This document shows, in pieces, positions 28,973 to 36,855 of a stretch of 64,000 nucleotides of DNA; position 1 is the first letter of the stretch, and every line of letters begins with the position of its first letter. Made by a program: the position numbers and the translations under genes. Origin of the DNA: Terriglobus aquaticus (lineage in GTDB: Bacteria; Acidobacteriota; Terriglobia; Terriglobales; Acidobacteriaceae); contig NZ_JAGSYB010000001.1 of NCBI RefSeq assembly GCF_025685415.1, positions 992,001-1,056,000 of the forward strand, written 5' to 3'. The notes beneath the pieces are model-generated. The model was not told the origin of the DNA. It saw only the letters and a list, made by a program, of their open reading frames with translations, and made no database searches.

Positions 28973-28981
28973 TCTTGCGCG

Positions 28982-29770
28982 TTAGCGATCCAGGTTGAAC
29001 TGCGCGCGGCGATTCTGCTGGTAGCAGCTTTCGTTAGCTTCCGTGCAGAACTGTTTTTCCTTGCCGTACGACACCACGCGAATGCGATCCGCCGACACGC
29101 CCGCATTCACCAGCGCCTGCTTGGCTGCGTTGGCGCGGTTCTCGCCCAGTGCCAGGTTGTACTCGGCCGAGCCGCGCTCGTCGCAGTACCCGCCCACCAC
29201 CACGCGGATCGCCGGATGCTGCGTCAGGTAGTTGGCCGCCTGCGACGCGTTCGTCTGTGCGTCCGCCCGCAGATCGTAGCTGTCGTAATCGAAGAAGATA
29301 TCCTTCACCGCGGCATGGAACGCTGCATCGGTACCCATATCGCCGGAGATGTTGCTGCTGTCCCCGGTATTGGCCGGAGGTGCGGCCACACGCACGGTCA
29401 CGCGCACATTCGCATCTGTTGTGCCGCCCTCGCCCTTCGCAACCAGGTGAAAGTTCGTGGAGTTCGACGGTGTCACCGTCTGCGTTCCGTTGGGGTTTAC
29501 CGTTCCGATGCCGTCGATCGACACGTCCGTCGCATTCGTCGTGCGCCAGGTCAGCGTCACCGTCTGACCCTGGTCGATCGCCAGCGGGTCAGCCGACAGC
29601 GTTGCCGTGGGTGCATCGACCGCGGGAGGCGGAGGCGGCGGAGGCGCGACTTTCTTCTTGTGGCAGCCACTCAGCGACAGCGTCAGCAGCAACGTCGCTA
29701 CTACGCCCGTGCCGGCGCGCTTCCACGAACTTTGGCTCTCTCGACCGGTCCAGCCCTTGCTTTGCAACAT
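28982..29770 (-). CDS. pal: Peptidoglycan-associated lipoprotein Pal
   Basis: Outer-membrane lipoprotein that binds peptidoglycan and TolB. The ATG at 29770 has GAAGGAGA upstream. The lipoprotein signal ends with the lipobox LSGC at Cys36. After a Lys stretch and a polyproline run, residues about 45-125 resemble an Ig-like domain (LTWRTTNATDVSIDG), which ordinary Pal lacks. The C-terminal OmpA domain contains FFDYDSYDLR, VVGGYCDERGSAEYNLALG and the peptidoglycan-binding Arg motif NRRAQF. 262 residues against the usual 170 or so. Third-last step of the operon, between tolB and cpoB. A start at 29860 would add a non-signal extension and is rejected. Confidence 0.93.
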   Translation of the reverse strand: MLQSKGWTGRESQSSWKRAGTGVVATLLLTLSLSGCHKKKVAPPPPPPPAVDAPTATLSADPLAIDQGQTVTLTWRTTNATDVSIDGIGTVNPNGTQTVTPSNSTNFHLVAKGEGGTTDANVRVTVRVAAPPANTGDSSNISGDMGTDAAFHAAVKDIFFDYDSYDLRADAQTNASQAANYLTQHPAIRVVVGGYCDERGSAEYNLALGENRANAAKQALVNAGVSADRIRVVSYGKEKQFCTEANESCYQQNRRAQFNLDR

Positions 29771-29879
29771 TCCGTTCTCCTTCAAAACAACGTCTCTGGG
29801 ATCCGATCCCTTTGTGTTCCTCGCGCCCTCGGGAGTAGCGTCCCTCCCCATTGGGTGCAAAAAGCCTGCCGCCGGATAC

Positions 29880-31217
29880 CTAGCGGAAGCTCCAGTTGGG
29901 CATGTCTCCGCTCGTCAGCTTCTGCTTTTCGGTTCCGTCGGCCAGCATGCTCCAGATCTGTCCGCGCGGTCCCGAACCCACGGCGAACGCAATGTGTCGA
30001 CCGTCCGGCGACCAGGTCGGGAAGTCGCACCGTCCAATGCCGTTAGTCAACTGAACCCACCGCTTGCTCGCGATGTCCATCACGTAGATGTCCTGGCCGC
30101 CCGGAGCACCCGGACCGTACTTACGATTCCAGGCAAACGCCAGAAACTGTCCGTTGGGTGACCACGAAACGGACGTCGCGTACCCGCCATCCGTCATGCG
30201 CTGCACGTTCGCGCCGTCCGCATCCATGATGTAGAGCTGCGGCAGTCCCGTGCGGCTGCTGATGAACGCAATCTGCGATCCAGTCTTCGGATTCCACGTG
30301 GGCGAACTGTTCGACCCTCGCGAGTTCGTCACGCGCCGCGCTCCATTGCCGCTGGCATCGCCCACATAGATCTCCGGGTTGCCACTGCGCGACGAAGCCC
30401 ACGCCAACTGGCCGGTGCTCGACCACGCCGGCGTAATGTTCAGGTCACCCGTCTGCGAAAAGTTCACCATGCGGCCCAGCAAGAGGGAATACATCCGGAT
30501 CTGGTTGCCGGCATTGCTGATCGTCGAAAACGCCACGCGCGAGTTATCCGGCGAAACCCGGGGCGACAGCGCAATGCTGCCCAGGTGCGTGATCGCGTGC
30601 GGGTTGGCACCGTCGTAGTCCATAGCCCAGACTTCCTTAGTTCCACCACCCGCGTGAATGAAATACAGCTTCGTCTCTGCAATGCCAGGCAGCCCGCCGC
30701 CCAGCCGCAGAATGATCTCGTCCGCAAAGCGGTGTGCGATCTGCCGCGCATTCTCGTCGGTTGCCGTGTCGGTGTACTGCTTGCCGATCACCTGCGGATA
30801 CTGCGCATTGTGCGTGTCCACCACAAACGCGTTCACCACCAGCCGGCCGCCCGTCAGGCCGAAGCCACCCAGCGCCACAAACGCCGCGTTCGCGGGGTTC
30901 TGCGACCACTGGCTCAGGTTGATGTCCTTCGGGTTCGCCGGCTGTGCCTGCGGCTCCATGCTCTTCGACACCACGTCGAACACGCCCGCGTTCTTCAGGT
31001 CACTTTCCAGCACCGCATCGAAGGTCACCTTCAGCGGCCCGGCATCCGCGTTGTCTGCGTGAAACGGAGCCGGCGCAATCCGGATGCGATCGACGCCTTT
31101 GTTGATTCCGGTGCTCAGTGTGTCCTGCGCCGCCGCTCGCACAACACTGCACGAGCTCAACACAAACGAGCATGCAAGAGAGAAGAGAAATGTGGACCGT
31201 TGTGCCATCCTCATCAT
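29880..31217 (-). CDS. tolB: Tol-Pal system protein TolB
   Basis: Periplasmic beta-propeller that docks with Pal. 445 residues with a signal peptide (to about residue 29, ending RAAAQ) and an N-terminal TolB domain (about 35-175). It is followed by repeated WD40-like/PD40 blades: ALSPRVSPDNSRVAFST, PAWSSTGQLAWAS, PTWNPKTGSQIAFIS, SVSWSPNGQFLAFAW and PTWSPDGRHIAFAV. The chosen ATG at 31217 begins the signal peptide; in-frame ATGs at 31214 and 31208 would also serve. An extension up to 31445 runs into the upstream TonB gene and is rejected. Confidence 0.95.
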   Translation of the reverse strand: MMRMAQRSTFLFSLACSFVLSSCSVVRAAAQDTLSTGINKGVDRIRIAPAPFHADNADAGPLKVTFDAVLESDLKNAGVFDVVSKSMEPQAQPANPKDINLSQWSQNPANAAFVALGGFGLTGGRLVVNAFVVDTHNAQYPQVIGKQYTDTATDENARQIAHRFADEIILRLGGGLPGIAETKLYFIHAGGGTKEVWAMDYDGANPHAITHLGSIALSPRVSPDNSRVAFSTISNAGNQIRMYSLLLGRMVNFSQTGDLNITPAWSSTGQLAWASSRSGNPEIYVGDASGNGARRVTNSRGSNSSPTWNPKTGSQIAFISSRTGLPQLYIMDADGANVQRMTDGGYATSVSWSPNGQFLAFAWNRKYGPGAPGGQDIYVMDIASKRWVQLTNGIGRCDFPTWSPDGRHIAFAVGSGPRGQIWSMLADGTEKQKLTSGDMPNWSFR

Positions 31218-31308
31218 GGTAGACGCTCGCCGCCGTCCCTCCGTGAGAGTTTCTCCGCGCGGGAACCACACCGGTTTCCACGCAGGCACCGCTCTGCAAA
31301 CCCTTGAT

Positions 31309-32109
31309 CTACGACGGCTCAAAGTAGTACTGCACCGTGATGTAGTTGCCCGTGTAATCCTCCGGCAGCGGCGCCAGCGTCTCAATGCGCTCCAGCGTTC
31401 GCACCGCGCTTGAATCCAGCGACCGGTTGCCGCTCGACTGCACAATGCGGACCTCGCTTAACTGCCCGCTTCGATCGATGCGAAACGTCATGTACACGCG
31501 CCGGCCCTGCGCGTCCGGATCCAGCGTTGCCGTCACCCACTGCTGGCTGATGCGCTGATTCATCTGCCGCACGTAGTACCCGAAGCGCGCTCCAAAGCTC
31601 TGGTCCGTCACGTTGATCGCCGACGTTCCCACCTTGTTCGTCACCGCCTGCATCGCAATGCGCACACCACCTGACGCTCCGCTGGTCGCCTTTTGCGGCT
31701 CCACTACCTTGGGCGGCACAATCTTCGGTGTCGCCGGTGCAAGCTTGTCCGCCACCTTCTTCGGCGGCTCCTTTTCCGGCTTCTTCACTTTCACCGGAAC
31801 GTCGGTCGGCTTCGGCGGCGGCTCCGCGGCTTCCTTTGGCGGAGGCGGGGCTACGCTGGGCCGGTCCGTGGCCAGCACGTTCTCTTCCTTCGGCGGCACG
31901 CGTGGCGGCAGCGGGATTGCCGTGACCGCCGTCGCTTGCACCGCACCGGCAAGCTCCTCAGAGTCGCCCCACTTCTCAGTCTTGCCGTGAAAGAGAATGC
32001 CCGAGCCCAGGATGCCCCCGATCAGCAGCCCATGCACCAGCAGCGATCCGGCCAGCTCACGGCCGGTCGACGCCTTGCGGGTTACTGCGCGCTCTTTCAG
32101 GGCCGGCAC
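31309..32109 (-). CDS. TonB/TolA-type energy transducer
   Basis: Links the TolQ-TolR proton channel to outer-membrane partners. One N-terminal transmembrane helix (about 20-40) is followed by a long Pro/Lys/Glu-rich periplasmic spacer (about 65-140, with PPPPKEAAEPPPKP and KKPEKEPPKK). A TonB C-terminal domain (about 180-266) includes VYMTFRIDRSGQLSEVRIV and SLDSSAVRTLERI. Position between tolR and tolB is where tolA sits in E. coli, so it probably takes the TolA role. The C-terminal domain looks TonB-like rather than TolA-domain-III-like. Gaps to its neighbours are 101 and 91 bases. Confidence 0.88.
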   Translation of the reverse strand: MPALKERAVTRKASTGRELAGSLLVHGLLIGGILGSGILFHGKTEKWGDSEELAGAVQATAVTAIPLPPRVPPKEENVLATDRPSVAPPPPKEAAEPPPKPTDVPVKVKKPEKEPPKKVADKLAPATPKIVPPKVVEPQKATSGASGGVRIAMQAVTNKVGTSAINVTDQSFGARFGYYVRQMNQRISQQWVTATLDPDAQGRRVYMTFRIDRSGQLSEVRIVQSSGNRSLDSSAVRTLERIETLAPLPEDYTGNYITVQYYFEPS

Positions 32110-32210
32110 GGCTTGTGGGCTTCTCCTGGCTCTACCTTCTGGACGGAAACGTCACTCTGCGCCGCGTCCGTCACACCGCACGGCACTCTTGCTTGCCGCC
32201 AAACAGGCTT

Positions 32211-32633
32211 TTAGTGCGCGACAGTCTGGTCAAACGGCCGTGTCACCACGCTGATGTTCGTCACGCCACCGCGTTTCACTGCGTCCATCACCGAGGCAAA
32301 CGCTTCGAACGGAACCTTGCCGTCTGCCCGCACATAGATCACTCGCTTGGACGCGTCACCCGCGCCTTGCGATACCAAGCCCGGCAACTGGTCCAGGCTC
32401 ACCGGCTTGTCTTGGAAGTACACGCGCTGGTCGGCATCGATGGTCACCACGCTGTGCTCTTCCGTCAGCTGGTTCACCGCTCGCGTCTGCGGCACGGCGA
32501 CCTCGATGCCCGACTGCAGCACCGGAGCCGTCAGCATGAAAATCAGCAGCAGCACCAGCACCACATCGACCAGCGGCGTGATGTTGATCTCCGCGAGGCC
32601 TGCCTGTCTGCGACCGCCGCTTGAAAATGCCAT
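32211..32633 (-). CDS. tolR: ExbD/TolR-family biopolymer transporter
   Basis: Inner-membrane protein with one N-terminal helix and a periplasmic domain, part of the proton-driven Tol motor. The family motif INITPLVDVVLVLLLIFM opens the helix; its Asp is the presumed proton-carrying residue. 140 residues. It begins two bases after the tolQ stop, so the pair is translated together. The periplasmic domain ends with GGVTNISVVTRP, typical for the family. Confidence 0.93.
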   Translation of the reverse strand: MAFSSGGRRQAGLAEINITPLVDVVLVLLLIFMLTAPVLQSGIEVAVPQTRAVNQLTEEHSVVTIDADQRVYFQDKPVSLDQLPGLVSQGAGDASKRVIYVRADGKVPFEAFASVMDAVKRGGVTNISVVTRPFDQTVAH

Positions 32634-32635
32634 GG

Positions 32636-33445
32636 TCAGCGCTCCATGCCAAGCCGGTCAGCCGCCGCGCGTACAGACGACGGTCCCGGCCCCGGTGCAG
32701 GAGCCGCCGCCGCGTTCTCGATCGCATTCAGCAGCTCGCGGCCAAAATCATCCATGCGCGATCCGAATTCCCGGATGCGCGCCGTCAACTGGTTGTAGCC
32801 GACGACCGCCGGAATCGCGACCACCAGGCCCGCTGCCGTCGTAATCAGAGCTTCTGAAATGCCCGGCGCCACGGCTCGCAGCGTTGCCGCTCCCTGGGTT
32901 CCCAGGCCGTGGAACGCATCGATAATGCCCAGCACCGTTCCGAGCAGACCCACGAACGGCGCCACCGCTGCAATGGTCGCCAGCCATGTCAGCCGGCTTT
33001 CCATCTCGGTCAGGGCTTCGCTCGAAGCAATTCCAGCGGCGCGCTCGATCGCCTGCGGGCTGCGCGGCAGGCCGCGGCCGCCGGTCTGCCGTTGATACTC
33101 CTCGACGATCTCCGTAAACACGCCAACCAGCGGCGCCGGCTGAAACTGGTCGGCAACCCCGGCGATCTCGCTCAACCGCGTGCTCTTGCGGAACGCCTTC
33201 AGAAATCGCTGGTTTTGCAGTCCCGCCTGGCGAAACGCGGAGAACTTACCGATCATGATCATCCACGAAAAGATCGACATGGCCGCCAGCACAATCAGGA
33301 CCAGCAGCGCCGTGGGTCCGCTGTTGTGCAGCATGTCGGCCAGCGCTCCGCCGCTGGCGTGCGCCGCCGCCGGGCTCGGCGTGGCAGTGGAAAGGTCGTC
33401 CTGCAACAGAACAAGACCGAGCGTGGCGAAAACGTTCGCAGGCAT
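32636..33445 (-). CDS. tolQ: TolQ/ExbB/MotA-family proton channel
   Basis: Polytopic inner-membrane channel of the Tol-Pal motor, 269 residues. Three membrane helices are visible at about 40-65, 155-178 and 195-222. LGTVLGIIDAFHGLG and GISEALITTAAGLVVAIPAVVGYN are the conserved pore helices of the MotA/TolQ/ExbB family. First gene of the operon. The promoter probably lies in the 201-base gap to the divergent recN gene. The C-terminus is Ala/Pro-rich. Confidence 0.93.
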   Translation of the reverse strand: MPANVFATLGLVLLQDDLSTATPSPAAAHASGGALADMLHNSGPTALLVLIVLAAMSIFSWMIMIGKFSAFRQAGLQNQRFLKAFRKSTRLSEIAGVADQFQPAPLVGVFTEIVEEYQRQTGGRGLPRSPQAIERAAGIASSEALTEMESRLTWLATIAAVAPFVGLLGTVLGIIDAFHGLGTQGAATLRAVAPGISEALITTAAGLVVAIPAVVGYNQLTARIREFGSRMDDFGRELLNAIENAAAAPAPGPGPSSVRAAADRLGMER

Positions 33446-33646
33446 CTTGAAGTTGAGTGTAGAACGACGCCCTTACCGCTGGCCCGCGGCGCGTGTCAGA
33501 CCGCAGTACCACTGTGGGTGCGGCCTCAAATACTCGCGACCTTCCGCCTTCGACCTCGTGCTATGCTCGGCGCGAAGAGAAGGCAAAAGTCCCAGGTGTG
33601 CCGCACCGTTCACGCACCCTGCTGACGCTCTGCGAGGAACGCCCCC

Positions 33647-35422
33647 ATGCTGCTGGAATTGCGCGCTGAGAACTACGCCGTCATCGACCACGCGGTGGCC
33701 ACCTTCGGTGGTGGCCTCAACCTGCTCACCGGCGAAACCGGCGCGGGTAAGTCGATCCTCGTCGACGCTCTCGCTCTGCTGATGGGCGAGCGAGCCACCA
33801 GCGACGTCGTTCGCCACGGTGCAGAGAAGGCCGTCGTTTCCTGCGTCTTTGAAACCACGGCCGGCGCCGAAAGCATTCTCGAAGCGAACGGCATCGACGT
33901 CGAAGGCACCGAAATCCTTCTCCGCCGTGAGGTCTCCTCCGGCGGCAAGGGCCGCGTCTTCATCAACAACCAGCCCGCCACCGTCGGTGTCCTGCGCCAG
34001 CTCGCCCCGGAGCTGGCCCTGGTTCACGCGCAATCGGAAACCCTGGGCGCCTTTGACCAGGCGCAGCAGCGCGGCCTGCTCGACCGCTTCGCCGGCATCC
34101 ACACCCAGAACGCACCCGCGCCCGAAGCCGCCCAGCGCATCCGCGAACGCCTCCTGGCTCACAAAGATTTGGACAAGGAACAGAACGGGGAAGCGGTCTT
34201 CGTCGCCTACCATCTCTGGCGCCAGGCTCGCGAGGCGCTCGACGCCCTCTCCACCGACGAGCAGGAGCGCCTGCGCATGGCCGACCTCTGGAGCTTTCAG
34301 CGCGGTGAGATCCTGGACGCGGCTATCACCGGCGACACCGAAGACGACGACCTCGAGGCCGAAAAGCGCGTCCTGAGCAACGCCGAAAAGCTCTACACCG
34401 CCGCCATGAGCGCCAGCGACCTCCTGTACGAAGGCGAAGCCGCCGCCGCAACTTTGCTCACCTCTGCGCAGAAGCAATTGGACGAGCTGGCAAAGTTCGA
34501 ACCCAAGTTCGTCGAGCACGCCTCCCAGCTTGCCAACGCCCGCGCCACCGTCGAAGACATCAGCAGCACCGTCCGCGATTACGCCGAAAACATCAACGCT
34601 TCGCCCGAGCGCCTGGCCGAAATTGAAGACCGCCTCGCCCTGCTCGACCGCCTCAAGCGCAAGTACGGCCGCACCCTCCTTGAGGTCATCCAGTACGGCG
34701 AAGAGGTCACGCAAAAGCTGGCCGAAATCGAAAACCGCGACGCCATGATCGCCGAAGCCAAACAGCGCGTCGCCGACACCGAGCACATCTACACCTGCGT
34801 CGCGCAGGACCTAACCGAAACCCGCACCAGCAACGCGCGCCGGCTGGAAAAGCTGGCCGAGCAGCAGATCAACGATCTCGCCATGACGGTCAAGTTCCGC
34901 GTCGAGGTCGCGCCTCAAAAAGAGCAGCAGTTCTGGACGGCCACCGGCTGGGACCACATCGAGTGCCTCATCGCCACCAACGCGGGCGAGCCCTTGAAGC
35001 CGCTCGAAGAAATCGCCAGCGGCGGTGAGATGAGCCGCGTCATGCTCGCACTCAAGGTATCGGTCGAGGAGGGCGGCCCCGGCAAGACCAAGCGCCGCAT
35101 CGCCCTGCCGCGCACCCTCGTCTTCGACGAAATCGACATCGGCATCGGCGGCCGCGCGGCAGAGGCCGTCGGCGCCAAGCTGAAATCCCTCGCCGCCCAC
35201 CAGCAGGTGCTCTGCGTCACCCACCTGCCTCAGATTGCCGCGTTCGGCAACCAGCACTTCCTCATCAGCAAGACGGAAAAAGCCGGCCGCACCCGAACCG
35301 ACATCCGCCAGCTCAAGGAGGAGGAGCGCGCCCTCGAAGTCGCCCGCATGCTCTCCGGCGCCACCGTCACCGAAACCAGCCTTCGCCACGCCGAACAGAT
35401 GCTGAAAGCAAGCCGTTCCTGA
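33647..35422 (+). CDS. recN: DNA repair protein RecN
   Basis: SMC-like ATPase acting in double-strand-break repair. 591 residues with Walker A GETGAGKSILVDAL at about 28-41, and a long coiled-coil region in the middle (about 150-410). The ABC signature and Walker B come late (ASGGEMSRVMLALK and LVFDEIDIGIGG), followed by VTHLPQIAAFGN. The start is an ATG at 33647 with GAGGAACG upstream. Its promoter is shared with the divergent tolQ gap. A small metallothionein gene follows. Confidence 0.96.
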   Translation: MLLELRAENYAVIDHAVATFGGGLNLLTGETGAGKSILVDALALLMGERATSDVVRHGAEKAVVSCVFETTAGAESILEANGIDVEGTEILLRREVSSGGKGRVFINNQPATVGVLRQLAPELALVHAQSETLGAFDQAQQRGLLDRFAGIHTQNAPAPEAAQRIRERLLAHKDLDKEQNGEAVFVAYHLWRQAREALDALSTDEQERLRMADLWSFQRGEILDAAITGDTEDDDLEAEKRVLSNAEKLYTAAMSASDLLYEGEAAAATLLTSAQKQLDELAKFEPKFVEHASQLANARATVEDISSTVRDYAENINASPERLAEIEDRLALLDRLKRKYGRTLLEVIQYGEEVTQKLAEIENRDAMIAEAKQRVADTEHIYTCVAQDLTETRTSNARRLEKLAEQQINDLAMTVKFRVEVAPQKEQQFWTATGWDHIECLIATNAGEPLKPLEEIASGGEMSRVMLALKVSVEEGGPGKTKRRIALPRTLVFDEIDIGIGGRAAEAVGAKLKSLAAHQQVLCVTHLPQIAAFGNQHFLISKTEKAGRTRTDIRQLKEEERALEVARMLSGATVTETSLRHAEQMLKASRS

Positions 35423-35497
35423 CAGCGGCGATCCACTTCACAATCCGCGTCTCCCGCTACTACAGTAGGTACGGCTGTTTCAGCCAGAGGAGAAAGC

Positions 35498-35656
35498 ATG
35501 GCAAACGAACCAAGGAAGTGCGCTCACGAGGGCTGTACCTGCGTTTGCGCCGACGGCAAAAAATACTGCTCCAGCTCCTGTGAGCAGCAGACCAAGGCTT
35601 ACACCATCAGCCTGGGCTGCGACTGCCCGCACACGGGCTGCAAAGGCCACCTGTAA
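35498..35656 (+). CDS. Bacterial metallothionein-like protein
   Basis: A 52-residue Cys-rich protein beginning at an ATG with GAGGAGA upstream. It has nine cysteines (8, 13, 15, 17, 24, 28, 41, 43, 48) and three histidines (10, 45, 51). The arrangement C-x4-C-x-C-x-C, then YCSSSC, then GCDCPHTGCKGHL closely follows the cyanobacterial SmtA pattern (nine Cys, zinc-finger-like fold, GC-C-H--C). It is expected to bind a Zn/Cd/Cu cluster in the cytoplasm. It lies alone between recN and ispH, and I see no metal-regulator gene next to it. Confidence 0.88.
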   Translation: MANEPRKCAHEGCTCVCADGKKYCSSSCEQQTKAYTISLGCDCPHTGCKGHL

Positions 35657-35760
35657 ACCTCTCATCAGGATCTCCGGACAGGTCTTCCTCACCCGCTCTG
35701 CCCGGAGACCCTGCACCGATTCAGGTGCGATTCGGCGTAGCTAGGACCTCTGCGGTCCGG

Positions 35761-35766
35761 TATACT
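35761..35766 (+). promoter_or_regulatory. Putative -10 element of ispH
   Basis: TATACT at 35761-35766 matches a sigma-70 -10 box. No good -35 hexamer is visible 16-18 bases upstream. Transcription would start at about 35773, essentially on the ispH GTG (35774), implying a leaderless or near-leaderless message. This is inference from spacing only. Confidence 0.35.
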
Positions 35767-35773
35767 GTTGACT

Positions 35774-36793
35774 GTGACGACACTAGCTGCTGACCCCCTC
35801 TTCGCCGAGGCGGAAGTTCCCGCCAACGATAGCCAGACCAAGCAGGTCCTCCTGCTCAAGCCGCGAGGCTTCTGCGCTGGCGTGGTGCGTGCCGTCGACA
35901 TCGTAAAGATTGCGCTCGATACCTTCGGCGCTCCCATCTACGTCCGCAAAGAAATCGTGCATAACAGCTACGTTGTCGACGATCTGCGCCAGAAGGGTGC
36001 CATCTTCGTTAACGAACTGGACGAGGTTCCCGAAGGCCAGCGTGTGATCTACTCCGCACACGGCGTCTCGCCCGCGGTCCGCGATCGCGCCAAGGAGCGC
36101 GGCCTCAAAGTGATCGACGCCACCTGCCCCCTGGTCACCAAGGTTCACGTGGAAGCGATCAAGTTCGCCAAGCAGGGCTACTCGCTCGTTCTGGTCGGGC
36201 ACCGCGACCACGAAGAGGTCGAAGGCACGCAGGGCGAAGCTCCTGACGTTACCCAGGTGGTCTCCACCGTCGAAGAAGTCGAAGCTCTGGTCGTCCCAGA
36301 TCCCGACAAAGTCGCCTACCTCACGCAGACGACGCTTTCGCTCGACGAAGCGAAATACATGATCGACGCCCTCAAGCGCAAGTTCCCCAACATCGTCGGT
36401 CCCCACGCGCAGGACATTTGCTACGCCACGGAGAACCGCCAGACCGCGGTCAAGAACGTTGCGCACAATGCAGACGTGGTGCTCGTCGTTGGCTCCCGCA
36501 ACAGCTCCAACTCCAATCGCCTGGTCGAAGTCTCCCTCAACCTCGGCACCAAGTCCTACCTGATCGACAAAGCGGAAGACATCCAGCCCGAATGGCTTGA
36601 GTCGGCTTCGCGCGTTGCCGTCACGGCCGGCGCCTCCGCTCCTGAGGTCCTGGTCCAGGAGGTTGTCGCCTACCTCCAGGCGCGTGGATTCGGATCGGCA
36701 AACGAGGTGGAAGTTATGCCGGAGAACGTCCGGTTCGGTTTGCCCCCGGAAATCGTTCAGGCAATCGCGTCGGCGCCGCGTCCCACAGTCTAG
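35774..36793 (+). CDS. ispH: 4-hydroxy-3-methylbut-2-enyl diphosphate reductase IspH
   Basis: Last enzyme of the MEP isoprenoid pathway, an iron-sulfur reductase making IPP and DMAPP. Three cluster cysteines are in place: PRGFCAGVVRAVD (Cys34), DATCPLVTKVH and AQDICYATENRQ. IYSAHGVSP and VVGSRNSSNSNRL are also diagnostic. Choice of start: TTG at 35768 and GTG at 35774 are in frame, with no ribosome-binding site for either. I prefer GTG. 339 residues, near the family norm of 310-330 plus a short N-terminal tail. The hopanoid locus begins just downstream, and IspH supplies its precursors. Confidence 0.95.
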   Translation: MTTLAADPLFAEAEVPANDSQTKQVLLLKPRGFCAGVVRAVDIVKIALDTFGAPIYVRKEIVHNSYVVDDLRQKGAIFVNELDEVPEGQRVIYSAHGVSPAVRDRAKERGLKVIDATCPLVTKVHVEAIKFAKQGYSLVLVGHRDHEEVEGTQGEAPDVTQVVSTVEEVEALVVPDPDKVAYLTQTTLSLDEAKYMIDALKRKFPNIVGPHAQDICYATENRQTAVKNVAHNADVVLVVGSRNSSNSNRLVEVSLNLGTKSYLIDKAEDIQPEWLESASRVAVTAGASAPEVLVQEVVAYLQARGFGSANEVEVMPENVRFGLPPEIVQAIASAPRPTV

Positions 36794-36804
36794 CTGCAAC
36801 GCAG

Positions 36805-36831
36805 GAAGAAGCTCCTGCTCTGCTTCTTCTT
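36805..36831 (+). terminator. Possible weak hairpin between ispH and shc
   Basis: An 8-bp stem (36805-36812 with 36822-36829) and nine-base loop are followed by only TT. It might attenuate read-through from ispH into the hopanoid genes. Weak evidence. Confidence 0.3.
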
Positions 36832-36855
36832 GTGCCCGAGGTTCATCCCATCTTC

